A DNA stretch of 6,505 nucleotides from Deltaproteobacteria bacterium (GTDB lineage Bacteria > Desulfobacterota > DSM-4660 > Desulfatiglandales > HGW-15). Position 1 is the first letter of the stretch. The number at the start of each line of letters is the position of its first letter. Of this stretch, positions 1 through 6,049 are shown one piece after another. The notes below the pieces were generated by a model that saw nothing but the letters and a program-made list of their open reading frames with translations, was not told where the DNA came from and did no database searches. The stretch lies in assembly GCA_020060215.1 (NCBI GenBank), contig JAGVAP010000093.1, positions 1 through 6,505 of the forward strand, written 5' to 3'. A program made the position numbers and the translations under genes.

Positions 1-79
1 GGACGGGTCGATCGAGGCCGGGGACATCGATTATCTCGTGTCGCGAGGGTATGTGCACATCATCCCCGAGGCCAGGAAC
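1..79. repeat. Terminal direct repeat, left copy (79 bp)
   Basis: These 79 bases are identical, base for base, to the last 79 bases of the window, giving a unit length of 6426. They lie inside the hydrolase coding sequence, and both copies are read in the same frame (6426 is divisible by 3). An exact repeat confined to the two contig ends is the usual mark of a circular path in a de Bruijn assembly graph. It could equally come from a tandem array of the unit. 79 is also a k-mer size in default lists of common metagenome assemblers such as MEGAHIT, so the length probably reflects assembly rather than biology. Confidence 0.97.
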
Positions 80-1459
80 ATCGGCAAGTCGAACGGGAAA
101 AGCAAGATACCGGGCAGCATGTGGATTCCCCGGGAAGATTCCTTCGATATGATCGATTGGATCAGCAAGCAGCCCTGGTGTGACGGCCAGGTGGGCATGA
201 CGGGGGCATGCGGTTTCGGTGGGACCCAGCTGGAGGCCTCCGAGGAGCCGCACCCTGCCCTGAAGGCCATAACCCCTTTTCTGAACATCTACCCCAGGCA
301 CGGTGAGCATGGATGGACCGGCATCATCAACTGCAAGAGCTTTTCCGTCCTGACCGGCAGGCACGGCAACGACAGCTCGCCTGTCCCCGAGAACATCCCC
401 ACCCCTCCCCTCCTGTTCAATCTTCCCAAGGAGGAGTTGGAGCGCAGAGTTGCGGAGGCCTTGAATCACCCGGATATCAAATACAACAGCAAATGGTATA
501 CCCTTCTCAAATACCCGATGCGTTGTGCGATGGCATTCGATCAGTTCATGGACGGGTTTCATCCGTCGCCCCTGCCCCCCTCCAAGCTCCCGCAGATCAA
601 GATGCCGAGCTATCTCTCGACTTCGGGGATCGTAGCCGGTCATACCTGGTGCACCTTTGAAGCTTGGGAGAAGATCGGGTCTAAACAAAAGAAGCTGCTG
701 CTATGGCCTCCGATGTCCCCGGACCGGCCTCAGGTCCAGTATTCCGACGAGGTCGTGAGGTGGTTCGACTACTTCCTGAAGGGAATCGACACGGGAGTCG
801 TTGATGAGCCGCCGCTCAAGATCTATGTGAACGGGGTCAACAAGTGGCGCTTCGAAAACGAATGGCCCTTGGCAAGAACCGAGTATGTGAAATTCTACCT
901 CCATCCGAAAGGCGGCCTCTCCACCGAACCGGTGAAGGGGACGATTGAACCCGATGTCTTCACCCAGCAGGCGCCCTATCTGGATCCGACCGTCTACTGC
1001 CTGACCTATAAGACCGAGGCCCTGGCACAGGATACCGAGTTTACCGGCTACGTGGCCCTGTATCTGGACGCGGAGATCGACAAGGACGAGACGAACTGGC
1101 TGATCGACGTGGTGGACGTCTCCCCCGAAGGCAAAAAGCAGCTCGTCACGACAGGGGGCCTGGCGGCGGAGCACCGTGCACTGGATCTGGCCAAATCGAG
1201 ACCTTATCTGCCGATCCATCCACGCCAGGATCCGGTGCCTGTCCCGCCCCGAAAGGTGATCGAGTACGCCATCGCGCTCATGCCGACGGCGTGGATCTTC
1301 GAGAAGGGACATAGGATCGAGTTGATCATCCGGAACCAGGATGACTACATGTCGCACCTCGGTGCCTGGGGCGTACATTACCTGCCGCACATGCAGACGG
1401 TGACGCATGCCATCCACTTCGGCAACTCGCACCTGCTGATGCCGTATATCCCTTCCTGA
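2..1459 (+). CDS. CocE/NonD-like alpha/beta hydrolase (S15 family), C-terminal part, 5'-truncated by window edge
   Basis: The frame is open from base 2 with no start; the GTG at 38 is internal (Val139 of the joined protein). Joined to 6050-6505 it gives 611 residues. Numbering below is for the joined protein. The family motif around 'RNIGKSNG' (151-158) matches the usual RGxGxSxG region. It is followed by a helix ending 'DWISKQPWCDGQVGMTG' (178-194), which leads into the nucleophile elbow GACGFGGTQ (194-202). CocE-type enzymes have GxSYxGxTQ here, so the nucleophile position is Cys196. The RWFDYFLKG motif (379-387) marks the end of the catalytic fold. The remaining ~200 residues form the jelly-roll domain typical of X-Pro dipeptidyl-peptidase C-terminal domains, ending in the usual 'SHLLMPYIPS'. 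No clear GPWxH or GWxD motif is present, so the triad looks altered. Known members hydrolyse esters or amides. The substrate is unknown and activity is uncertain. A Tm-1-like gene follows 114 bases downstream. Confidence 0.88.
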   Translation, partial: DGSIEAGDIDYLVSRGYVHIIPEARNIGKSNGKSKIPGSMWIPREDSFDMIDWISKQPWCDGQVGMTGACGFGGTQLEASEEPHPALKAITPFLNIYPRHGEHGWTGIINCKSFSVLTGRHGNDSSPVPENIPTPPLLFNLPKEELERRVAEALNHPDIKYNSKWYTLLKYPMRCAMAFDQFMDGFHPSPLPPSKLPQIKMPSYLSTSGIVAGHTWCTFEAWEKIGSKQKKLLLWPPMSPDRPQVQYSDEVVRWFDYFLKGIDTGVVDEPPLKIYVNGVNKWRFENEWPLARTEYVKFYLHPKGGLSTEPVKGTIEPDVFTQQAPYLDPTVYCLTYKTEALAQDTEFTGYVALYLDAEIDKDETNWLIDVVDVSPEGKKQLVTTGGLAAEHRALDLAKSRPYLPIHPRQDPVPVPPRKVIEYAIALMPTAWIFEKGHRIELIIRNQDDYMSHLGAWGVHYLPHMQTVTHAIHFGNSHLLMPYIPS

Positions 1460-1477
1460 TCGAAGGATGGGAGGTCG

Positions 1478-1521
1478 GCTTCCCCCTTGCTCCCCGCGGG
1501 ATCGGGGAGAAGGGGGGAAGC
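1478..1521 (+). other. Strong GC-rich intergenic hairpin, REP-like
   Basis: Arm 1478-1495 pairs with 1504-1521 around an 8-base loop. 17 of 18 positions pair, counting one G-U (1487/1512), with one G·A mismatch (1489/1510). The stem begins 19 bases after the hydrolase stop codon and ends 52 bases before the next start. No T-run follows, so it is not a standard intrinsic terminator. Position and composition resemble the repetitive extragenic palindromes common in GC-rich Proteobacteria. It could protect the 3' end of the hydrolase message or attenuate downstream expression. Only one copy lies in this window, so its repetitive nature is inferred. Confidence 0.8.
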
Positions 1522-1573
1522 AGGTTGCCCTGTGATCCATGGAGAAACCTCGTAAAGGGGAAGGAGGTCTCAG

Positions 1574-2812
1574 ATGGAGAAAGAGGGTAGGAATATCGTT
1601 GTGATCGGCACCATGGATACCAAGTGGGAGGAAGCGCTCTATTCAAAGGAATTGATCCGTAAGAAGGGATTCAACCCCCTGATCATGGATATCGGTATCA
1701 GCGGGAAGGTCCCGTTCAAGCCGGACATCCCCCGGGAGGAGGTGGCCCTGGCCACCGGACGCAGCCTTGAGGACATTCGATCCGACGCCGGCCCGGCGGG
1801 CTACTCGGAGGTGCTCTTTGCCATGGCCAAAGGGGCCACGAAGATCATCCTGGACCTGCTGGCCGAAGGGAGGATGAAGGGTCTCCTCTCCATCGGGGGA
1901 AGCCTGGGGACCAGCCAGGCCCTGTCGATCATGAGAGAGCTGCCCATGGACTTTCCCAAACTGGCGCTCTCTACGGTCGCCTTCGTCTCCCAGGCCATCA
2001 CCACCGATATGGTCAGCATGGACCAGGCGATGATGCAGTCCACCGCCGACCTCTGGGGGATGAACCGCATCACCAGAATGGCCCTGCAGAGGGCGGCCGG
2101 CTCGATCTGCGGAATGGCCCAGGCGGACGAAGAAAAGGAGGCGGAGAAGGACCAGCCCATGGTGGGCATCAGCTGCCTGGGGGTGCACCACTACGTGGAT
2201 CGCTGCCGCTCCCTCCTGGAGGAGAGGGGATACCAGCCCATCGTCTTTCATTCGGTGGGGACCACCATCCTGGAGAGACTCGTCCGGCAAGGGTTCTTCT
2301 GCGGCATCCTGGATCTCTCCGCCTATGAGCTGGTGAACCAGGTCTGCGGCGGCATCGTAAGAAACGGCGAGGAAAAGTACAGACCGGCATGCGAGAAGGG
2401 AATACCACAGGTGATCGCCCCCGGTGCGCTTGACTTCTTCCCCCTGTACTCCTCGGAACCCCTTTCCGCCGAACACGCCCGGAGACGCCACCTGTCCCAC
2501 GCCATGGTCACCCTCGTGAAAACCACCTCCTCGGAACAAGAGAAGATCGCGGAAGGGATGGCCGAGAAGATCAACAAGACCAAGGGACCCACGTTCGTAC
2601 TGGTTCCGCTGCAGGGTTTTTCTCTGCTCGACCACGGCGAAGCCGCCCCCTTTTACGAGCCGGAAGCCGGGCCGAGATTCATGGGCGTCCTGAAGAAGCG
2701 GGTGACCAACCCGCTGGTGGAGTTGGAAGCCATCGACGCCCACATCAACGATCCGGTCTTTGCCGAACGGGCAACCTCTTCACTGCTGGCGAGATGTGAA
2801 TACGTCCGGTAG
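1574..2812 (+). CDS. Tm-1-like ATP-binding domain protein, UPF0261 family
   Basis: 412 residues, about the usual length for UPF0261 (the family of the tomato Tm-1 N-terminal domain, which binds ATP). The ATG is well placed after AAGGAGGT at 1561-1568. The N-terminal domain (about 6-182) carries the family signature GTMDTK (12-17). It also has 'DIGISG' near 39-44, GGSLGT (108-113), 'LPMDFPKLALST' (123-134) and the 'MNRI...AAGSICGM' segment (163-181). A charged linker (about 182-195) leads to the C-terminal domain. There 'GILDLSAYEL' (244-253), 'GIPQVIAPGALDF' (276-288), 'VPLQGFSLLD' (344-353) and 'DAHINDPVFAE' (388-398) are recognisable. Two usually conserved strings are altered: HATGTGGxAME becomes HSVGTTILER (226-235), and RHNPxVTLMRT becomes RRHLSHAMVTLVKT (304-317). 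No signal peptide is seen, so the protein is cytoplasmic. The family's bacterial reaction is not established. Its place between a hydrolase and a TRAP transporter suggests a catabolic role, which is inference. Confidence 0.9.
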   Translation: MEKEGRNIVVIGTMDTKWEEALYSKELIRKKGFNPLIMDIGISGKVPFKPDIPREEVALATGRSLEDIRSDAGPAGYSEVLFAMAKGATKIILDLLAEGRMKGLLSIGGSLGTSQALSIMRELPMDFPKLALSTVAFVSQAITTDMVSMDQAMMQSTADLWGMNRITRMALQRAAGSICGMAQADEEKEAEKDQPMVGISCLGVHHYVDRCRSLLEERGYQPIVFHSVGTTILERLVRQGFFCGILDLSAYELVNQVCGGIVRNGEEKYRPACEKGIPQVIAPGALDFFPLYSSEPLSAEHARRRHLSHAMVTLVKTTSSEQEKIAEGMAEKINKTKGPTFVLVPLQGFSLLDHGEAAPFYEPEAGPRFMGVLKKRVTNPLVELEAIDAHINDPVFAERATSSLLARCEYVR

Positions 2813-2900
2813 AAGGCGAGTCCGTTCCGGGGAGCGTCAAAGCGACCAGAACGACTTGCGGGATGGAACCCAATCACTGCATTCCTGAAGGAGGAGGAAA

Positions 2901-3956
2901 ATGAAGAAGAATCTGTTCCTGATCCCCATGGCCATGTTGGTAGGAATGAGCGTCGCTACGGCCGTCTATGCGGCACCGCCCGAAAAACCCAAACCCATAG
3001 AGCTGATCGCTTCCTATCCTTTCCCCGGAACCGGGGTCGTCGCCGACAGCCTCTGGCGTTTCTGCGACTATGTGGAAAAACACTCCCAAGGCAGGGTCCG
3101 TTTCAAGCGATATCCGGGCGGGCAACTGGCGAGCCACCCCGAACATCTCGAGCTGGTCGGTTCCGGTGGAGCACATGTGGCCGCCCTCCTCTCCAGCCTC
3201 TTCCCGGATCAGCTTCACTTCACCGCCATGCAGCACGAGCAGCTCACCACGATCGAAAAGGCCACGAGGAACCTCTACCACATCTGGTTCGAGAACGCCC
3301 TGACCGCTCCCTACTTCAGGGATGAGTGGAAGAAGCGCAACCTGAGGTTCATGAACGTCTGTGCCAACGGCGAGATCGGGTTCCTGTTCCGGAAGTCCGG
3401 GATCAGGACCCTGGCCGACCTCAAGGGGATCCGGATGGGCACCCTGAGCGACGATCCGTACATGAAGGAATTCGGGATGAACAGCGTGGTCATGGCGATC
3501 CCGGACATCTACGAGGGCCTCTCCAGGGGACAGGTGGACGGGTTCATGCTCTCGGCCTCGGCCTTCATGCAGTACAAGCATCACGAGGTCACCAGGGAAT
3601 ACATGGATCTCGGCCTGGCGCTCGTCACGGGGCATATCTTCATGAACGCGCCTGCCTACAACAAGCTTCCCCCCGATCTGAAGAAGGTGTTCGACGATGC
3701 GGGAAAGGACGTCATGGAGTTCAGCATCGGCAATGCCATCAAGGAGAAGGACAAGGCCATGACGGCCTTCAAGGAGAAGGGACTGGAGATCGTGTCGCTC
3801 TCGGACGCGGAGAAGAGGCGGCACTTCAAGCTCTACTTCAAGGACTGGGAAGACGAATTCATGGAGCGGGCGAAGAAGAAGAAACTGGTCGAGCAGTCCG
3901 CCAACGTGGTGAAGGTGTTCAAGGAACGCCTGGGTCAGGATCTGTTCACGAACTAG
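2901..3956 (+). CDS. dctP: TRAP transporter periplasmic solute-binding subunit (DctP family)
   Basis: 351 residues, normal for a DctP-type binding protein, with a strong AAGGAGGAGG at 2888-2897 just before ATG. A Sec signal peptide is clear: KK at 2-3, a hydrophobic core (about 5-20) and a likely cleavage after 'AVYA' at Ala24. The mature protein has 'YPGGQL' (71-76) and 'IRTLADLKGIRMG' (168-180), whose Arg178 lies where the family's carboxylate-binding Arg sits. It also has 'IPDIYEGLSRGQVDGF' (200-215), matching the usual 'EvYxaLqxGvvDG', and 'FMNAPAYNKLPPD' (247-259). A Lys-rich amphipathic C-terminal helix follows. It captures solute in the periplasm and hands it to DctQM. The retained Arg favours an organic acid, but the exact ligand cannot be read. 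The gene follows the UPF0261 gene by 88 bases and precedes dctQ by 101 bases. That longer gap, with structure, may help express the binding protein above the membrane subunits. Confidence 0.94.
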   Translation: MKKNLFLIPMAMLVGMSVATAVYAAPPEKPKPIELIASYPFPGTGVVADSLWRFCDYVEKHSQGRVRFKRYPGGQLASHPEHLELVGSGGAHVAALLSSLFPDQLHFTAMQHEQLTTIEKATRNLYHIWFENALTAPYFRDEWKKRNLRFMNVCANGEIGFLFRKSGIRTLADLKGIRMGTLSDDPYMKEFGMNSVVMAIPDIYEGLSRGQVDGFMLSASAFMQYKHHEVTREYMDLGLALVTGHIFMNAPAYNKLPPDLKKVFDDAGKDVMEFSIGNAIKEKDKAMTAFKEKGLEIVSLSDAEKRRHFKLYFKDWEDEFMERAKKKKLVEQSANVVKVFKERLGQDLFTN

Positions 3957-3967
3957 GACCGTAGTCT

Positions 3968-4017
3968 GGGGGGGGGGATATCCCCGGGAGACTGCACCGG
4001 TTTCGTGCGATATCCCC
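3968..4017 (+). promoter_or_regulatory. dctP-dctQ intergenic structure: G10 run and competing stem-loops
   Basis: A run of ten G (3968-3977) opens the palindrome GGGGATATCCCC (3974-3985), which can fold as a 4-bp stem with an ATAT loop. The 10-mer GATATCCCCG occurs twice (3977-3986 and 4009-4018). GGGGATATC (3974-3982) can therefore pair instead over 9 bp with 4009-4017, enclosing a small GCAC/GTGC stem (3994-3997 with 4005-4008). The two foldings exclude each other. There is no T-tract. Structures between binding-protein and permease genes often limit downstream expression or stabilise the upstream message. That role here is inference. Confidence 0.5.
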
Positions 4018-4043
4018 GAGGTTGTCCTTCACCCCTTCGAATG

Positions 4044-4050
4044 AAGGAGA
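4044..4050 (+). promoter_or_regulatory. dctQ ribosome binding site, possibly sequestered
   Basis: AAGGAGA ends seven bases before the GTG at 4058, which decides that start over the in-frame TTG at 4022. CCTTC at 4034-4038 can pair with GAAGG at 4043-4047 across a GAAT loop. A second upstream TCCTTC (4025-4030) can pair with GAAGGA (4043-4048). Either fold would hide the site. The stems are short, so an effect on translation is only possible. Confidence 0.6.
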
Positions 4051-4057
4051 CGATAAC

Positions 4058-4630
4058 GTGGGCCGAGAGAATACAGGTGTGGCGGCGGCGCAGACGGTAT
4101 TGAGAAAGGAAGGCAACCGCCTGGTCGCAGCCGATCGCTGTTTGACCAGGGTCAGCAAGTGGGTGACCGCCGTAGCCGCCTTTGCCGGCGGGGTGATGAT
4201 GGCCATAGCCGTCATCGAGGTCATCGGCCATGCCGCATTTCGTTATTCCATTCCCATGGGGACCGAATTCATCGAGGAGCTGAATGTGGTGCTGGTCTTC
4301 TTCGCCATTGCCTATGTTGCGCGGGAGAGGGGCCATATCCGTATCACGGTGCTGGAGCCGTTTATGCCGCTCATCGTCAGACGCATCTTCAAGTTGCTGG
4401 GGTATGTCATGGGCATACTGATATTCTCGTTCGAATGTTATGCGTCCGGGGTATACGGCCTCTATGCTTATTCGGTTCCGCTCGAGAAATTCGGTGTCAT
4501 CGACTTTGTGCGCTGGCCGTTCATCGCAGTGGTTTTCGCGGGCTGTGCTCTCCTGGTAATCATGTATGTGCTGCTCATAGCGCTGGAGATCAGGGCTTGG
4601 TCGAAGGGGGGGCCGATCCCGGCCCTTTAG
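4058..4630 (+). CDS. dctQ: TRAP transporter small membrane subunit (DctQ family)
   Basis: 190 residues from the GTG at 4058, chosen because AAGGAGA lies at the right distance. An upstream TTG at 4022 would add 12 residues with no good binding site. Four membrane segments are visible, at about 35-57, 72-88, 110-132 and 152-178, the standard DctQ topology. The loop before and into segment 2, 'PMGTEFIEELNVVL' (66-79), and the following 'ARERGHIRI' (88-96) match family-conserved features (the acidic E-E-L motif and the short basic/His stretch). DctQ pairs with DctM in the inner membrane and is needed for transport; in some systems the two are fused. The N-terminal ~33 residues are hydrophilic and slightly longer than in many homologues. 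The stop is 45 bases before the preferred dctM start, so the two are almost certainly co-transcribed. Confidence 0.92.
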   Translation: MGRENTGVAAAQTVLRKEGNRLVAADRCLTRVSKWVTAVAAFAGGVMMAIAVIEVIGHAAFRYSIPMGTEFIEELNVVLVFFAIAYVARERGHIRITVLEPFMPLIVRRIFKLLGYVMGILIFSFECYASGVYGLYAYSVPLEKFGVIDFVRWPFIAVVFAGCALLVIMYVLLIALEIRAWSKGGPIPAL

Positions 4631-4660
4631 CGGAGCCGGGTCGCCATGTTCGTCCAGGGA

Positions 4661-4674
4661 AGGGAGAAAGAAGG
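4661..4674 (+). promoter_or_regulatory. dctM ribosome binding site
   Basis: The purine stretch AGGGAGAAAGAAGG lies just before the ATG at 4676, with GGAG (4663-4666) nine bases away. It favours 4676 over the in-frame ATG at 4646. That upstream start has a GGAG at 4632-4635 but would add ten hydrophilic residues not typical of the family. Confidence 0.6.
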
Positions 4675-4675
4675 T

Positions 4676-5977
4676 ATGAGTTACGAGGCCTGGGTGGGCG
4701 TCTACTGCTTCCTGGGCATGCTGTTCGTGATCCTCATCGGCGTGCCTATTTTCATCGCCATGTTTTCAGCGGCTTTTGTGGGTTTCTCGCTCGTAGGGGG
4801 GTATGGTTATGCGCTGATGCAATTCAAGACCGCCCCATACACCATATCGGCAACCTATGTGTTCGGGGTGGTTCCCATGTTCATCCTGATGGGGATCATA
4901 GCCGGAGAGTGCGGGCTCGCCGAGGAGATCTATGTGGCCTCAAGCAAGTGGATGGGCCGAAGACGCGGAGGACTCCTGATGGCCACGGTGGGGGCCAATG
5001 CGATCTTCGGCGCCTGCACCGGCACCTCCCTGGCGAGCGCCGCGGTATTCACCCGAATCGCACTCCCGGAGCTGGGGAAGATGAACTACGACAAGAGCTT
5101 GTCCATGGGCGCCATTGCGGCGGCATCCAGCCTGGCAAGCCTCATCCCTCCAAGCATCCCGATCGTCATCTTTTGCGTCCTTGCGGAGTTTTCCATCGGC
5201 AAGGCGCTGGTGGGCGGAATCGTTCCCGGCATCTTGCTCACCGGACTCTTTGTCCTGACCATCATCCTGGTGGGATGGTTCAACCCCTCCCTGATCCCGA
5301 GGAGCGAAATCCGGGTGAGTTGGAGGGAGCGGTTCGCGTCCGTGAAGCTCCTCTGGCCGGTGATGGCGCTGTTTCTCCTGGTGATCGGCGGGATGTACGC
5401 CGGATGGTTTTCCGCCACCACCGGGGGCGCCATAGGCGCTGCCGGGGTCCTGGTCTATGCGCTGGGCCGCGGGGTAAAAACCAGGGTGTTGTGGAAATCC
5501 TTCTGGGAGATGACCATTGTCAACGTGCAGCTCTTTCCCATCATCATCGGCGGGTACATGTTCGGGCGTTTCATTGCCCGGACGGGCCTGACGAATGACG
5601 CCCTGAGAGTCATCAGCGAATCGGGGCTCAGCCCATTGACCGTCATGGCCGTCGTGGTGGTGGTGTATCTCATCCTGGGATGTGTGATGGAGCTCTTCTC
5701 CCTTCTCATCATCACCGTGCCCATCCTCGCTCCGATCCTGACGGGGCTCGGCTTTGATCCGGTAACCATCTGCATCATGCTGGTATTCCTCTCCGGGTGC
5801 GCCGTGGTGACCCCTCCCATAGGGGTGGTCTGTTTTCTGATTGCCAGCATAGCCAGGGTGGATTCGAGCGAGGTGTTTCGTGGAATCTGGCCTTTCTTCA
5901 TTGCGATGATCCTAGCGTTGATCCTCATCGTTTTGGTTCCGTCCGTGTCTACGTGGTTGCCCAATCTCTTGTACTAG
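4676..5977 (+). CDS. dctM: TRAP transporter large membrane subunit (DctM family)
   Basis: 433 residues from ATG 4676, typical for DctM (about 425-435). The protein is hydrophobic throughout with roughly a dozen membrane helices. Family motifs appear in order: 'LIGVPIFIAMF' (20-30) in the first helix, 'VPMFILMG' (66-73), the Gly/Ser-rich 'GACTGTSLASAA' (112-123), 'LIPPSIPIVIF' (156-166) followed by 'FSIGKALVGGIVPG' (172-185), 'GCVMELFSLLIITVPILAPI' (335-354) and 'VTPPIGVVCF' (378-387). The PPS and TPPxG turns belong to the paired hairpins of the transport domain. DctM carries solute across the inner membrane, driven by a sodium or proton gradient. The residue before the second inverted-repeat hairpin is Glu (E339), where many homologues carry Asp; this is a mild variation. 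The ATG at 4646 gives an alternative 443-residue form. The gene ends 72 bases before the hydrolase start. Confidence 0.95.
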   Translation: MSYEAWVGVYCFLGMLFVILIGVPIFIAMFSAAFVGFSLVGGYGYALMQFKTAPYTISATYVFGVVPMFILMGIIAGECGLAEEIYVASSKWMGRRRGGLLMATVGANAIFGACTGTSLASAAVFTRIALPELGKMNYDKSLSMGAIAAASSLASLIPPSIPIVIFCVLAEFSIGKALVGGIVPGILLTGLFVLTIILVGWFNPSLIPRSEIRVSWRERFASVKLLWPVMALFLLVIGGMYAGWFSATTGGAIGAAGVLVYALGRGVKTRVLWKSFWEMTIVNVQLFPIIIGGYMFGRFIARTGLTNDALRVISESGLSPLTVMAVVVVVYLILGCVMELFSLLIITVPILAPILTGLGFDPVTICIMLVFLSGCAVVTPPIGVVCFLIASIARVDSSEVFRGIWPFFIAMILALILIVLVPSVSTWLPNLLY

Positions 5978-5979
5978 AC

Positions 5980-6001
5980 GCTCGGGAAGGTTCATCCGAG
6001 C
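5980..6001 (+). other. Small stem-loop between dctM and the hydrolase gene
   Basis: GCTCGG (5980-5985) pairs perfectly with CCGAGC (5996-6001) around a 10-base loop, starting two bases after the dctM stop. No T-run follows, so it is not a convincing terminator. Transcription probably continues into the hydrolase gene 48 bases on. It may be chance structure in GC-rich DNA. Confidence 0.4.
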
Positions 6002-6049
6002 CGCTCCCGCCTTATAAACCGCAGCTTCTCTGGAGAAAGGAGAATCGTC

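Noticed and set aside
38..40. GTG as the true start of the hydrolase gene
   Set aside because: The frame is open upstream to base 2, the RGxG region begins just after it, and the matching N-terminal coding sequence with a good start is present at 6050.
1478..1521. Intrinsic terminator between hydrolase and UPF0261 genes
   Set aside because: The stem is strong but the bases that follow (CAGGTTGCCC) contain no T-run.
701..1540. Antisense open frame (279 codons) across the hydrolase C-terminal domain and the hairpin
   Set aside because: There is no credible binding site and the composition is atypical. The + strand frame has clear family motifs to its last residues.
1539..1604. Possible 21-codon leader peptide starting ATGGAGAAA before the UPF0261 gene; the same 9-mer recurs at the gene's own start (1574-1582)
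   Set aside because: No ribosome binding site precedes the first ATG and the peptide has no regulatory codon run. The repeated 9-mer is short enough to be chance.
1643..2743. Long antisense open frame (366 codons) opposite the UPF0261 gene
   Set aside because: Its product is a low-complexity mix rich in Gly, His, Arg and Asp with no recognisable domain. It mirrors a gene with clear family motifs and is a by-product of high GC.
2874..3824. Antisense open frame (316 codons) opposite dctP
   Set aside because: This is a shadow of dctP, which has a signal peptide, a strong ribosome binding site and DctP motifs.
4159..5598. Long + strand frame (479 codons) overlapping dctQ and dctM in another phase
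   Set aside because: The product is Arg/Gly/His/Cys-rich and resembles no protein. Both genuine frames carry strong TRAP motifs and membrane segments.
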